Positions 8,340 to 16,743 are shown, counted from the stretch's first letter. The stretch is DNA of 64,000 nucleotides from Proteus terrae subsp. cibarius (GCF_011045835.1 NZ_CP047350.1:1-64000); one strand, 5' to 3'. The notes: a model not told the origin generated them from the letters alone. Made by a program: numbers and translations.

Positions 8340-9200
8340 ATGACAGAACAAAGTACCAAATCACTACGTCTCGGGGTTGTTGCCGCCATTCTTTTGGGGC
8401 TCGTAGGAACCGGGTTCGGGATCTACCAGTTCGTGAAAGAGAAGGATCTGGCGCAAGAGATCGCCAACGTGAAGTCTACGGTCAACCAGGTGAAGGATGC
8501 CGAAGGCGTCACCTTCAAAAGCAAGGCAGAGTTTGAAGCTGCTGTGGCCGAAAGCATCAACAAGTTTGTCGCGCAGAAACAACAAGCCGACATCGATCAG
8601 AAGTATGCCCAGTTCGAGGCAGCACCTGAGAAGGTCGAAGAAGGCAAACACATCTACGGGGACCTTGGTGCTCGGTTCACGCTGGTGGAGTTCTCCGATA
8701 TGGAGTGCCCATTCTGCAAGCGATTCCACGACACACCCAAACAAATTGTGGATGCCAGCAAAGGCAATGTGAATTGGCAGTGGAAGCACATGCCTCTCGA
8801 TTTCCATAACCCGGCAGCTCACAAGGAAGCTCTGGCCGCTGAATGTATTGCTGAGCAGAAGGGCAACCGTGGCTTCTGGGTCTTCGTTAACGACATTTTC
8901 CACCATACCCAGGGGAATGGTGGCGGTGTTGCTGACCTGGCCTCTGTTGTCACTGGTGTTGGTGCTGATCTGGATGCGTTCCGGGAGTGCCTCGGCTCAG
9001 GAAAGTACGAAGACAAGGTTGAAGCTGACATCCAGAAAGCCAAGAGCTATGGCGTCAACGGGACACCAGCCACTTTTGTAGTGGACAACCATACCGGCAA
9101 GAGCCAGCTTCTCGGCGGCGCTCAACCGGCGCAAGCCATCATGGCCGTGATGCGAAAAATGATGATTGAGTCGCAACAAGACGACTCCGCGAACCAATAA
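8340..9200 (+). CDS. DsbA/DsbC-like thiol:disulfide oxidoreductase, membrane anchored
   Basis: 286 aa. An N-terminal membrane helix (residues 10-30) is followed by a coiled linker and then a thioredoxin-fold DsbA-like domain. The active site CPFC is at residues 123-126 and the cis-proline loop is NGTPATF. It should act in the periplasm on disulfide bonds. It follows the S49 peptidase in the same operon and precedes a lipoprotein gene, with a parS-like palindrome between them. Confidence 0.9.
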   Translation: MTEQSTKSLRLGVVAAILLGLVGTGFGIYQFVKEKDLAQEIANVKSTVNQVKDAEGVTFKSKAEFEAAVAESINKFVAQKQQADIDQKYAQFEAAPEKVEEGKHIYGDLGARFTLVEFSDMECPFCKRFHDTPKQIVDASKGNVNWQWKHMPLDFHNPAAHKEALAAECIAEQKGNRGFWVFVNDIFHHTQGNGGGVADLASVVTGVGADLDAFRECLGSGKYEDKVEADIQKAKSYGVNGTPATFVVDNHTGKSQLLGGAQPAQAIMAVMRKMMIESQQDDSANQ

Positions 9201-9202
9201 AA

Positions 9203-9220
9203 ACTTTCACATGTGAAAGT
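9203..9220. repeat. parS-like palindrome, copy 3
   Basis: Perfect ACTTTCACATGTGAAAGT in the 33-bp gap between the DsbA-like and lipoprotein genes. Confidence 0.75.
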
Positions 9221-9233
9221 GGAGTGAGAACTG

Positions 9234-9662
9234 ATGATCAAGATTACAACTAAATTGGGATGCCTTCTGGCGGGGCTGCTTGTCCTGTCGGCTTGCTCAA
9301 GCGTCCCTCAGCCAAACAACGAATACGCGAAGGCCTTGGATGATACCAAACAGGTATGCGCTGCCTGTGCCCTGGTTGGTAATGACCTGCTGGTTGCCCT
9401 CAACAAGTCATGCGACACCCCAATGACCCCCGAGACTCTTACAAGCGTCATGAACAGTAACCCGATGTTTGCCGCCATGATGGCAATTAACTCCATAGGT
9501 GGAACCGACTTCTATCAGGTTTACCGTGATGCGGCCATAGACACCCTGCGGTGCAATGAAATGGACAGTTGGCCTGATCGGACCAAGGTGCGTTTCCAGC
9601 AGCCCGACATGCAAAAGGCGCTGGCCTTGAGGGTTTCTGCCAGACAGCAGAAGGCAAATTAA
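9234..9662 (+). CDS. Putative lipoprotein
   Basis: 142 aa. The N terminus is a lipoprotein signal peptide with lipobox LSAC, giving Cys21 as the lipidated residue. The mature part has three further cysteines (VCAACALV and SCDTP), which could be substrates of the DsbA-like enzyme encoded just upstream. Family not recognised. Parts of the surrounding operon are separated by two parS-like palindromes, one on each side of this gene. Confidence 0.75.
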   Translation: MIKITTKLGCLLAGLLVLSACSSVPQPNNEYAKALDDTKQVCAACALVGNDLLVALNKSCDTPMTPETLTSVMNSNPMFAAMMAINSIGGTDFYQVYRDAAIDTLRCNEMDSWPDRTKVRFQQPDMQKALALRVSARQQKAN

Positions 9663-9679
9663 CTTTCACATGTGAAAGT
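9662..9679. repeat. parS-like palindrome, copy 4
   Basis: Perfect 18-bp palindrome starting at the last base of the lipoprotein stop codon. Confidence 0.75.
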
Positions 9680-9718
9680 CAGGCTCTCCGGGGCCTGATT
9701 TCACTATGAGGTGAATCT

Positions 9719-10078
9719 ATGGAGTTACAAGAAGCAAAAGAGGCTCTCGATAGCCTTCATCCACACAAGGCCTCAGCGCCTTTGAGGCTTGTCATCCACC
9801 AGCCAGGTGGGATTGGTGGAACCCCTACAGTGGGGGTGAAAGCTATTCACGCAGGCTTTGACTGGGACAGCAACACCATCCTGATCTATCCGGAAGAGCA
9901 GCTCACCCGGTTGACGCCGGATGAGGTCGCCGCCATCACGAAGTCAGTATCGAAAGGACAGTCCTGGCATTCATATCAGCAGTTCAAGAAGTATCGGGAG
10001 CAGTTGGCCGAAGCCACGGAAGAAATTAATAGGCTCAGGGCTGAGCTGGGCAGGTATCAGAATAACGGGAGGGGGTAA
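9719..10078 (+). CDS. Hypothetical protein with C-terminal coiled coil
   Basis: 119 aa. The N-terminal part is soluble with the conserved-looking stretch [34 protein letters not shown]. The C terminus (residues 85-112, [24 protein letters not shown]) should form a coiled coil. The last base overlaps the next ATG (GGTAATG). Function unknown. Confidence 0.7.
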   Translation: MELQEAKEALDSLHPHKASAPLRLVIHQPGGIGGTPTVGVKAIHAGFDWDSNTILIYPEEQLTRLTPDEVAAITKSVSKGQSWHSYQQFKKYREQLAEATEEINRLRAELGRYQNNGRG

Positions 10079-10524
10079 TGCTAAAACGCGGAATTATCAA
10101 TCTCGCTGCTAGTTACATCATTGTTGATGCCCTACTCCGGAATGCAGCAATTTGGATCTTTGGCTTGTCCTTCTCCGTTGGTGGCACTTACGTCACTGGC
10201 GAGGCCAGTACATGGGTCGTTTACCTAGCCACTTCTGGTGCCATGACACTCTGTTCTGTCGTAACAGCCTACCTGCTCGTGACCTATCACCGCTGGGGGC
10301 TGATGACGGCCAGGGTCTGGTTGCTATTGAGTGCCTGCCTAAACGGCTATGCCGTCTATTTGAGTAGCCACAACATCCAGTTGGTGGTGGCACTGCTTTC
10401 CAGCCTGTTTATTGCTTTGTGGATGCTCAAGACCCTTGAGCAACCAGCAGTGAAGGGGACGTACAAGGTAATCGCTGATCTTCACCGTCAGCTATGGGGA
10501 ATGTTGAAGGGGCAAACACAATGA
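10078..10524 (+). CDS. Hypothetical multi-pass membrane protein
   Basis: 148 aa with four hydrophobic segments covering almost the whole chain. It overlaps the next gene start (ATGA at 10521-10524), which also encodes a membrane protein, so the two may form one complex. No family recognised. Confidence 0.7.
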   Translation: MLKRGIINLAASYIIVDALLRNAAIWIFGLSFSVGGTYVTGEASTWVVYLATSGAMTLCSVVTAYLLVTYHRWGLMTARVWLLLSACLNGYAVYLSSHNIQLVVALLSSLFIALWMLKTLEQPAVKGTYKVIADLHRQLWGMLKGQTQ

Positions 10525-11039
10525 CGACGAATACTCAAAACGCGAACGCCAACCAGGTTCGGTCTTTACGCGACATGCTTGTCCCCGCCCTGTTGTTCTA
10601 TGTGGTGATGACGGCCATGTTTGTGGGTCTTGACGCATTCATGGATAAACCCACCAGCATGAACCTGCCATTTATGCCGTTCCTTGTCTCGATGGTGAGT
10701 TTTACCAGTGACGCACGTCGAGCGTGGGACTGGCGAAACGGGACCAAGGTTGTAGCTGTATTGACTGCGGTAGCCATGCTGTTGGCATTCATCTATCAGC
10801 TCGCGGTCGGAGAGATGAATCTCTTAGGGGTTGGTATATACCCGGCCACAGCCATCCTTCTGTTGGCAATCTCCTGGGTGATTCGCGCTATCGGAAAGAC
10901 AGCACCTTTCCAGTTCCTGGGGAGACACCTGGCGCGGTTTGGTGCATCGAAGTGGGTCCAGCGTACCGCCGCAGTCATTGTGCTCGCGGGAGGCCTTGCC
11001 ATCACTATCTATGCCTACTGGCTTAACCACGGGAGCTGA
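10521..11039 (+). CDS. Hypothetical multi-pass membrane protein
   Basis: 172 aa from the ATG at 10521, the start that gives a 4-bp ATGA overlap with the upstream gene. Four to five predicted membrane helices, for example [19 protein letters not shown] and [19 protein letters not shown]. Function unknown. Confidence 0.68.
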   Translation: MTTNTQNANANQVRSLRDMLVPALLFYVVMTAMFVGLDAFMDKPTSMNLPFMPFLVSMVSFTSDARRAWDWRNGTKVVAVLTAVAMLLAFIYQLAVGEMNLLGVGIYPATAILLLAISWVIRAIGKTAPFQFLGRHLARFGASKWVQRTAAVIVLAGGLAITIYAYWLNHGS

Positions 11040-11041
11040 TG

Positions 11042-11269
11042 ATGATCATTGCAACGAAGAACGGCTTTCTGGTGGCCGCAGAACTAATCAGGGAAGAGGC
11101 CGGGTACTGGCTACTACAGCCTCGTGACCAAAAGACGCCGGTCAGGGTGAATAAGCAGGATAACAATAAACGCGCTTTCACGCATATGGGAGACGCCCTT
11201 CGCTGGGCCGGTGATCCTGAGCTTGCAAAGCAATTCGATGCCGAGGGGGAAGAACATGCAAATTCGTGA
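11042..11269 (+). CDS. Hypothetical small protein
   Basis: About 75 aa beginning MIIATKNGFLVAAELIREE; the adjacent ATG at 11039 is an alternative start. It contains a glutamine/arginine-rich beta-type core (WLLQPRDQKTPVRVN). Its end overlaps the next gene by 14 bp. Function unknown. Confidence 0.62.
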   Translation: MIIATKNGFLVAAELIREEAGYWLLQPRDQKTPVRVNKQDNNKRAFTHMGDALRWAGDPELAKQFDAEGEEHANS

Positions 11270-12113
11270 CTACATGACAAAGTTGTTTGACGCATTTGGT
11301 GATGTGGAGGAAGTCACCCGAGAAATGCTTCTGGAGCAGGCGGAGCTCATTCATACGATCAGCGATAAGTGTCAGAGCACAGGCCTGTTTCTGGATAGTC
11401 AGGTTCGTTTCAACCAGTTCGTTCAAGAGATTGAGGCTGACGACAAGGTAGAGGATCGGTTGCTTCATGCTTGGTGCTGGGTAATGGACCGAATAGTGAA
11501 GGCTCCAACATCCTTTCACATGGATGGGGCTGTGATTTTGACAATGCCTCTGGTCGCCAGATACCTGCCACCGGTTGAACAGGAGCCGGAAACCATCGTG
11601 GTGAATCTCGATGAGGACTACAAGGCTCCTGTAGGCAACCAAACGCTCTGCGAGCTCGTTATGGAACGGAGGCATTGGCCGCAAGGTGCAACCTGTGCGA
11701 CCCAAGAAGCGGACGGGGGAGTCCTCTACTGGGACGCCCCGGTTGATGTGGTAGAGGAAGGCAGAAAGGTCGCCGGTAAGCACGGCATGATGGCCGAGAT
11801 CGGATTGAAACATCAGGTTGATGCCTGGTATGCAGATATGGACGAAACACGGCTCGCAACCGATTGGAACACCGCCGTCATTACGCCTCACTGCTTGCTG
11901 CTTTCCTATCTGGATGTGCTTCAAAAGAACAAAGTTCCCTTTGATGAAGGTGTGCAGCTCGCTGCCGAATGGGTGAAGCAACTTGGCGGGGAATTTCGTG
12001 AAGACACTGAGGAAGCGCCGGAAGCTGAGGCTTCAGTGCTTTCCCTGGGGAGAGCCACGGCTCATTGCTTTAAACCCTATCCGGACACAAAAAATTTCTA
12101 TTACGAGGCCTAA
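11256..12113 (+). CDS. Hypothetical protein
   Basis: 285 aa from the ATG at 11256, preceded by a GAGGGGGAAG ribosome binding site; an upstream in-frame ATG at 11211 lies inside the previous gene. Acidic and soluble, with two Trp/Tyr-rich segments (HAWCWVMDRIVKAP, VDAWYADMDETRLATDWN). No motif recognised. Confidence 0.7.
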   Translation: MQIRDYMTKLFDAFGDVEEVTREMLLEQAELIHTISDKCQSTGLFLDSQVRFNQFVQEIEADDKVEDRLLHAWCWVMDRIVKAPTSFHMDGAVILTMPLVARYLPPVEQEPETIVVNLDEDYKAPVGNQTLCELVMERRHWPQGATCATQEADGGVLYWDAPVDVVEEGRKVAGKHGMMAEIGLKHQVDAWYADMDETRLATDWNTAVITPHCLLLSYLDVLQKNKVPFDEGVQLAAEWVKQLGGEFREDTEEAPEAEASVLSLGRATAHCFKPYPDTKNFYYEA

Positions 12114-12138
12114 GCCTCACCCAAACAGGAGGATCAAC

Positions 12139-12327
12139 ATGCGATACCAGGTATTTAAAACGAAGGAAGGGGGCCAGCCGGTGTTTACGGCACCGTGGTA
12201 CTGGTTGGCCTCTGCCATTGCTCACTGGTCATCTCTTAACTGGGATGCCTGTCGAATCGTAGACAGCAAGGTGGATGAAACAAGGCTCTGTTGGGCCAAG
12301 GCTCTACCGGCTGGGAAAAAAAAGTAA
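12139..12327 (+). CDS. Hypothetical small protein
   Basis: 62 aa with a strong AGGAGG ribosome binding site 7 bp before the ATG. Trp-rich (APWYWLASAIAHWSSLNW) with a lysine tail. Function unknown. The strong ribosome binding site supports it as a real gene. Confidence 0.6.
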   Translation: MRYQVFKTKEGGQPVFTAPWYWLASAIAHWSSLNWDACRIVDSKVDETRLCWAKALPAGKKK

Positions 12328-12343
12328 TTTGGATGGAGTGATT

Positions 12344-12871
12344 ATGAGGTTAGGTTTTGTGAAAAATACGGGGGTTTCAGCGTTCCTGGTAGCCATGCTG
12401 GTGGTGGCCCCTCAGGTATGGGCAGAAACCTTTACTGCGAAGGTTGTGGGGGTGTCTGACGGTGATACGGTCAAGGTCCTGACTGAACAAAGCTGTGACT
12501 CCGGGAAAGATTGCCGGAGCGGCAAAATCCAGTACCGGGTAAGGCTGGCGGAAATCGACACCCCAGAGAAGAAACAACCCTACGGCTCAAAGGCGAAACA
12601 GGCGTTGTCCGATCTGGTGTTTGGTCGAATGATTAAAGTCGAGCAAATCGACAAAGACCGTTATGGCCGTCTGGTCGCCAACCTTTATGTCGATGGCAAA
12701 TGGGTCAATGCCGAAATGGTCCGTTCTGGGAGTGCGTGGGTGTACCGGCAGTACGCCAAAACACCGGAGCTGTTCAAGCTGGAGGCCGAAGCCAAAGCCG
12801 ATAAGCGAGGTCTCTGGGCATTACCGGAATCGGAGAGAACTCCCCCTTGGGAGTGGCGAAGAAAGCACTAA
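12344..12871 (+). CDS. Secreted thermonuclease (SNase family)
   Basis: 175 aa. A Sec signal peptide (about residues 1-27, ending QVWAE) is followed by a staphylococcal-nuclease fold. Visible SNase elements are VSDGDTVKV (metal-binding Asp), YRVRLAEIDTPE (Arg and Asp of the active site) and DRYGRLVANLYVDG with the second catalytic Arg. Length matches bacterial SNase homologs. It should be a periplasmic or exported Ca2+-dependent nuclease. It precedes the HU gene and is probably co-transcribed with the preceding small ORF. Confidence 0.9.
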   Translation: MRLGFVKNTGVSAFLVAMLVVAPQVWAETFTAKVVGVSDGDTVKVLTEQSCDSGKDCRSGKIQYRVRLAEIDTPEKKQPYGSKAKQALSDLVFGRMIKVEQIDKDRYGRLVANLYVDGKWVNAEMVRSGSAWVYRQYAKTPELFKLEAEAKADKRGLWALPESERTPPWEWRRKH

Positions 12872-12928
12872 CCACACCCCAGAGTATGCAGGTGTAAACA
12901 GTAACCAAGAAAACAAACAGGAATAACG

Positions 12929-13201
12929 ATGAACAAAAGTGAACTGATTATGAAAGTGGCCGAAGACGCTGACATTAGCAAAGCAAAGGCCGAAGCTGCG
13001 GTAAATGCGCTGATCAACTCAGTGACAGAGGAGCTTAAAGCGGGTGGGACAGTAGCGCTCACTGGGTTTGGTACTTTCCACGTTAAGGAACGCGCAGCGC
13101 GAACCGGGCGGAATCCCCAGACTGGAGAGAACATCCAGATCGCGGCGGCCAACATTCCTGGGTTCAAAGCTGGTAAGGGGTTGAAAGACTCCGTGAACTA
13201 G
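12929..13201 (+). CDS. HU-family DNA-binding protein
   Basis: 90 aa, the exact length of HU/IHF subunits. It begins MNKSELI, and the DNA-binding arm is recognisable as [21 protein letters not shown] followed by [15 protein letters not shown]. It is a nucleoid-associated protein that bends DNA, and a plasmid-borne copy may help replication, recombination or silencing of plasmid genes. Preceded by an AGGAATAAC ribosome binding site and followed by a hairpin terminator. Confidence 0.95.
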   Translation: MNKSELIMKVAEDADISKAKAEAAVNALINSVTEELKAGGTVALTGFGTFHVKERAARTGRNPQTGENIQIAAANIPGFKAGKGLKDSVN

Positions 13202-13235
13202 ATCTTAATCATGTGACACATGAATAAGGTTTACA

Positions 13236-13260
13236 TAAGGCTCCTTCGTGGGAGCCTTAT
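13236..13260 (+). terminator. Hairpin terminator after HU gene
   Basis: AAGGCTCC-TTCG-TGGGAGCCTT stem followed by ATT. It is flanked by two ACATGAATAAGG repeats (13218 and 13271), which may be operator half-sites for the next gene. Confidence 0.6.
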
Positions 13261-13288
13261 TCATATCAGACATGAATAAGGGGAAGGG

Positions 13289-13582
13289 ATGAGATTGTCG
13301 TCAACTCAAAAAGACGTTTTGTTCATTCTATACGCAATTGAGGCCGGTGGAAAAGCCGAGCCTGTACCAGGTGTAAAAATACTGGAGATGATCAATTCAG
13401 CTCGCCAGAGCGGTATTCATGGAACGAACTTCCGAACGTCATGCCACACGCTGGTGGAGAACGGCCTGTTGAACAAGTACCGGAATGCTTCTCTAAAGCT
13501 GGCCTTTAGGCTGACCGACGATGGCAGGGAACGTGCAGGAGAGATATACCGAAAACGGCTGGAAGAAGAGCAAGAGAAGTAA
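13289..13582 (+). CDS. Hypothetical winged-helix-like protein
   Basis: 97 aa. The layout (STQKDVLFILYAIE..., TSCHTLVENGLLNKYRN, LAFRLTDDGRERAGEIYR) is that of a winged-helix DNA-binding domain of the PadR/MarR-like type with a charged C-terminal helix. Function unknown; possibly a plasmid regulator. Preceded by AAGGGGAAGGG and two ACATGAATAAGG repeats. Confidence 0.7.
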   Translation: MRLSSTQKDVLFILYAIEAGGKAEPVPGVKILEMINSARQSGIHGTNFRTSCHTLVENGLLNKYRNASLKLAFRLTDDGRERAGEIYRKRLEEEQEK

Positions 13583-13603
13583 TACGCCCCATAACGGGGC
13601 GTA
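13583..13603. terminator. Bidirectional hairpin terminator
   Basis: TACGCCCC-ATAAC-GGGGCGTA stem between two convergent genes. Confidence 0.6.
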
Positions 13604-13608
13604 TCGAG

Positions 13609-13911
13609 TTAAACGGCAAAGCCGTAGTGGGTGCCGTCCGGAAGTTCAACATCGAGGCGTAGCTTGCCACCGGAGGCCTCAACGTACCGCTTAATGGACG
13701 ACAGCTTGAGATCTCGTCCAGGTTTTTCCATCTCGGAGACTGTCGGCTGTCTCACACCCAGAGATGCAGCAATTTCCCCCTGGGTAAGGTTCATGCGATC
13801 ACGAAGCTCTGCCAAGTGGATGTTCAGTAACATCTCAGTGGCCGCTTTCTGTGCTTTGGCAACAACCTCAGGCTTTTCTGTTGCCAGCATTTGGTCAAGA
13901 GTTCTTGCCAT
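13609..13911 (-). CDS. XRE-family antitoxin, HigA-like
   Basis: 100 aa. The helix-turn-helix is MNLTQGEIAASLGVRQPTVSEMEKPGRDLKLSSIKRYVEA, typical of HigA/XRE antitoxins. It lies 4 bp downstream of the toxin gene. In HigBA systems the toxin comes first, as here. It should neutralise the toxin and repress the operon through operators upstream of 14266. Confidence 0.88.
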   Translation of the reverse strand: MARTLDQMLATEKPEVVAKAQKAATEMLLNIHLAELRDRMNLTQGEIAASLGVRQPTVSEMEKPGRDLKLSSIKRYVEASGGKLRLDVELPDGTHYGFAV

Positions 13912-13915
13912 AACG

Positions 13916-14266
13916 TCACTCCTTCTTCAATTTATCCAAGTGCGCCGCAAACTCACGGTCTGCAATTGGGATCATTACTTCATAAAACCTTTTCTCGTCC
14001 CCGGTCTTGTTACCGGCGCAGAGAAGAATCCCCTTACGCTTTGGATCGAACGCAAAGAACGCTCTGATAGGATCTCCTTTGCTTTGGACCCGAAGCTCTT
14101 TCATGTTGCTGTAGGATGAACCGTTAACAGTATCCGCGTATGGCCTCGACAGCATGGGGCCTCTATCTCGCAGCACCATCATCGAAGCCAGCACGTTTGC
14201 TCTATCGGTATCATCCAGAGCATCGAACCACTCATCAAAGGTGTCGGTTGTCTCGATGACCCACAT
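13916..14266 (-). CDS. RelE/HigB-like (Gp49-type) toxin
   Basis: 116 aa. Pattern of a phage-Gp49-like/HigB mRNA interferase: WVIETTDTFDEWFDAL at the N terminus, KELRVQSKGDPIRAFFAFDPKRKGILLCAGNKTGDEKRFYE in the core, and a C-terminal helix. It probably cleaves mRNA on the ribosome and gives post-segregational stabilisation of the plasmid. It is the first gene of the operon, toxin before antitoxin. Confidence 0.88.
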   Translation of the reverse strand: MWVIETTDTFDEWFDALDDTDRANVLASMMVLRDRGPMLSRPYADTVNGSSYSNMKELRVQSKGDPIRAFFAFDPKRKGILLCAGNKTGDEKRFYEVMIPIADREFAAHLDKLKKE

Positions 14267-14282
14267 GATTTCTCCTTACTTA

Positions 14283-14318
14283 ATATAGGTGCAATCCTAT
14301 ATAGATTCAAACCTATAA
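14283..14318. promoter_or_regulatory. Probable HigBA operator/promoter
   Basis: Palindrome TATAGGTGCAATCCTATA (14285-14302 region) followed by AACCTATAA just upstream of the toxin start. Repeated TATAGGT/ACCTATA half-sites fit autorepression by the XRE antitoxin. Confidence 0.5.
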
Positions 14319-14360
14319 TCAAGAAAAATCGGCGGCGATGGGGGCCGAAATGTCAGTAAG

Positions 14361-14415
14361 TAGTCATGTGACTAAAATAGGGGGTAGAATAAGCCTCGAT
14401 ATAGTCATGTGACTA
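14361..14415. promoter_or_regulatory. Two TAGTCA-TG-TGACTA palindromes
   Basis: Two identical copies (14361-14374 and 14402-14415) of TAGTCATGTGACTA lie just upstream of the ParB-like gene, the second 14 bp before its ATG. The spacing of 41 bp is about four helical turns. Likely autoregulatory operators. Confidence 0.6.
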
Positions 14416-14428
14416 AAAGGTGTCCTGA

Positions 14429-14977
14429 ATGAACAACCTACCCCTACTGCTCGATGCAAGAGAAGCCATTGACTACTACCACCAGCATCCAGGCATGACT
14501 GATGCAGAAAAGGCCTATGTGGTCGCGTTCCTAAGCGGAGAGGGGCGTTCAAACAGTCAGATCAGAGAGGATCTGGGTATTGAGAAGGTCTATACGGTTA
14601 CACACCTGAAACGCGCCGGTACGCTATCGGAGGAAGAGCTAACACTCTGGCTCAGAAATCCACGCAAGATCACCCTGGGGCATGTGAGGGCCGTGGCTAA
14701 GTTACCTTTCAGCAAGAGAGAAAAGCTCCTGAGGGATCTCCTGCATACCAGGACACCGGTTCATAAATTTGAGGCGATAGCGAAGGGCAAAGAAGTGGAC
14801 AGGGATGCAGACATTAAGCGCCTGGAGACCCTGATGAGCGATGCTACGGGTAGGCCTATCAAAGTTCGCTATAACCCCGCGAAGCGCTCCGGGGAACTGA
14901 CGCTGGGATTCTTCACGCTCGATGACCTGGATGACGTGTGCAAGGCTTTGGGGTTTGATCCAAGCGAGCAGATGTAA
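14429..14977 (+). CDS. ParB/KorB-like DNA-binding protein
   Basis: 182 aa. The central region resembles the ParB/KorB helix-turn-helix domain: NSQIREDLGIEKVYTVTHLKRAGTLSEEE, followed by ITLGHVRAVAKLPFSKREKLLRDLL. The N-terminal CTPase box of chromosomal ParB is missing, so this is a short, DNA-binding-only version. The gene has paired palindromes in front and a parS-like palindrome directly behind it (14986), so it is the best candidate in the window for binding the dispersed 18-bp sites. The start is the ATG at 14429. Confidence 0.75.
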   Translation: MNNLPLLLDAREAIDYYHQHPGMTDAEKAYVVAFLSGEGRSNSQIREDLGIEKVYTVTHLKRAGTLSEEELTLWLRNPRKITLGHVRAVAKLPFSKREKLLRDLLHTRTPVHKFEAIAKGKEVDRDADIKRLETLMSDATGRPIKVRYNPAKRSGELTLGFFTLDDLDDVCKALGFDPSEQM

Positions 14978-14985
14978 ACCAGAAA

Positions 14986-15003
14986 ACTTTCACATGTGAA
15001 AGT
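14986..15003. repeat. parS-like palindrome, copy 5
   Basis: Perfect ACTTTCACATGTGAAAGT 9 bp after the stop codon of the ParB-like gene. Confidence 0.75.
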
Positions 15004-15025
15004 CTTGCAAGGTGTCTTTTTATTG

Positions 15026-15054
15026 TTTACAGTATCATAAAATGAATCTGTAAA
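15026..15054. promoter_or_regulatory. TTTACAG operator-like element, copy 2
   Basis: TTTACAG-TATCATAAAATGAAT-CTGTAAA, the most symmetric copy of the family, 13 bp before the next gene start. Confidence 0.65.
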
Positions 15055-15066
15055 GGTGCGCGATGA

Positions 15067-15318
15067 ATGTGCTTCCAACGAAAAGCTGGCCTTGGGCGTT
15101 ATAACTCAACCAGACCTGAGTGGCTGGCGGCGTACCGAAACGCAAGATGTATGAGAAGCTCAGGTAAAGAACCTGATGCTTCTCTTTCCGGGATAGCTTG
15201 GAAGGCGCAACTCATTGTTGCCCATGAAAGAGGCAGAATTGACAGCCTGGCTGTCCCTTTGGATGCCAGATTGATAGCAAAGAACCTCATCGACGAGATC
15301 CTTGCTGAGGAGAACTGA
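15067..15318 (+). CDS. Hypothetical protein
   Basis: 83 aa, starting MCFQRKAGLGRYNSTRPEWLAAYRNARCMRSSGK. First gene after a TTTACAG operator. It overlaps the next gene start by one base (TGATG), so the genes to 16357 form one operon. The Arg/Trp-rich N terminus followed by an amphipathic segment does not match a family I know. Confidence 0.62.
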   Translation: MCFQRKAGLGRYNSTRPEWLAAYRNARCMRSSGKEPDASLSGIAWKAQLIVAHERGRIDSLAVPLDARLIAKNLIDEILAEEN

Positions 15319-15512
15319 TGGACGAAAAAATTACCTACGAAGAAATGCTTGAACAACTCGACCAGAAAGGCATCCGCGTCACCAACGGGGCGAGACGGCT
15401 TTATGTCGCGTTGAACAACGGAGTCAAAGCTGAGGTGCTGGGTAACTGCGGTCCCGCCACAATCAGCTTGGTTGACGGGATGATTGTTGTGGAAGAGCAG
15501 ACTCTCCACTAA
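15318..15512 (+). CDS. Hypothetical small protein
   Basis: 64 aa, acidic at the N terminus (MDEKITYEEMLEQLDQKG). Translationally coupled to the previous gene. No family recognised. Confidence 0.62.
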   Translation: MDEKITYEEMLEQLDQKGIRVTNGARRLYVALNNGVKAEVLGNCGPATISLVDGMIVVEEQTLH

Positions 15513-15522
15513 GGGCAGCAGC

Positions 15523-15894
15523 ATGGGCAAAAAAGTACACATCATTTGTGGAAAGTGCGGCAGTGACGAGATGAACTTTGTCATCAATGAACACTGTCCA
15601 GACGATCCCCAGAATGTTGCCAGTATGTCCTGCTCAAATTGTTGCGAACTGACAGGCATAGCCGAGTGGTCGGAATTTAATGGACGTGAGCTGAAAGGTG
15701 AAGCCGTCGCCCTATCAACACCGGCAAACGTGAATGCTCTTCTAGGATTGCTTCGCCAGGCGATGGACAGCGTTGAGTATCGCCTCTATGGCGGGGACAT
15801 GTCATTGAGCGGTAATGATGCTGCCGAACTCATAGACCTCCAGGAGCGAGCTGAGAAGGTCTTGTCTGTTCTTCGGAGTGATCAGCATGAGTGA
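15523..15894 (+). CDS. Hypothetical zinc-ribbon protein
   Basis: 123 aa from the ATG at 15523. CGKCGS near the N terminus and CSNCCE about 38 residues later make a plausible four-cysteine zinc ribbon; the rest is helical. It overlaps the next gene by 8 bp. Function unknown. Confidence 0.65.
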   Translation: MGKKVHIICGKCGSDEMNFVINEHCPDDPQNVASMSCSNCCELTGIAEWSEFNGRELKGEAVALSTPANVNALLGLLRQAMDSVEYRLYGGDMSLSGNDAAELIDLQERAEKVLSVLRSDQHE

Positions 15895-16357
15895 TTTATA
15901 CGAACCGCTTGAGTTTGTGTTCTGCGGCTTTAGGAAAGGGGACGCTGGGCTATTTATCTCGGTAGCCACTTTGCGCGATGGTGTTTTAGGCCGTGAGATG
16001 TATTTCTCAAAGGGAAAAAGCAAAAGGCGCTGGGTTGTCGGTGGCATTTACTCAGGGGCCTCGTTTTCGGACAACGGAGCAAAAGGTCTGGATGATGCTC
16101 ATTACGTTAAAGCATGGGAAGTGCAAGGCGACAAGATAGAGTGGCAAGCAAAAAGCGAGCAAGCCGAAGCCTTGGCGCGAAGCGAGAAACTTGAAGCCGA
16201 CGATAGGAAGCGCAATGAACTCGAAGAGCTGATGCTACCCATCAGGAAGCAATATGGGGCATTAACAAAGCGACGTGATAGGGCAGGGGCCGCAGCTCTT
16301 GAAGAAGCTGTCCTGAGAGCGCTGAGAGCGCCCATCAGGAAGGCTGAGGAGAAATAA
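15887..16357 (+). CDS. Hypothetical protein with charged coiled-coil tail
   Basis: 156 aa from the ATG at 15887. The N-terminal half is beta-rich (EFVFCGFRKGDAGLFISVATLRDG); the C-terminal 75 residues are strongly charged and helical (EQAEALARSEKLEADDRKRNELEELMLP), probably a coiled coil. Last gene of this operon. Function unknown. Confidence 0.65.
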   Translation: MSDLYEPLEFVFCGFRKGDAGLFISVATLRDGVLGREMYFSKGKSKRRWVVGGIYSGASFSDNGAKGLDDAHYVKAWEVQGDKIEWQAKSEQAEALARSEKLEADDRKRNELEELMLPIRKQYGALTKRRDRAGAAALEEAVLRALRAPIRKAEEK

Positions 16358-16371
16358 CCGTGGAGCCAGTC

Positions 16372-16713
16372 TTAGCTAAAGCATTCGCCGGTTTTAAAGT
16401 CGTAGCTGTAAGTGCCCATCAGATTGGCTTTTCGGCTTTTCTTGCCATTGGTGTTTGCTGGCGCTTTAGGGGTCGCAAGTACGCCATAGAACAGGATACC
16501 AACAAGTGCCGCTTGCCACGCGAAAACAGCAACCAGAATCCAAAAAGCAGCAGCCAGAACCGGCAGTTTGTGCAGAAGGTTGAGCACCGACTTGGCCCAA
16601 ATCACTGCCGGGATAGCCAGCACTGCGTAACCCCAGTTGGTGGCCTCAAGCATAGCCAGGCCAAGAATAACAACAGCCATCAGCGCGATATTCAGTACAT
16701 GTTTCATGGTCAT
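16372..16713 (-). CDS. Hypothetical membrane protein
   Basis: 113 aa with three hydrophobic helices (KHVLNIALMAVVILGLAML, WGYAVLAIPAVIWA, LPVLAAAFWILVAVFAWQAA) and a basic tail (NGKKSRKANL). It is divergent from the DUF1643 gene, and a TTTACAG-type operator lies between them. An open frame on the opposite strand here is a shadow. Confidence 0.68.
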   Translation of the reverse strand: MTMKHVLNIALMAVVILGLAMLEATNWGYAVLAIPAVIWAKSVLNLLHKLPVLAAAFWILVAVFAWQAALVGILFYGVLATPKAPANTNGKKSRKANLMGTYSYDFKTGECFS

Positions 16714-16743
16714 CTCTCCTTTTCAACTTACACTTTTATCCTA

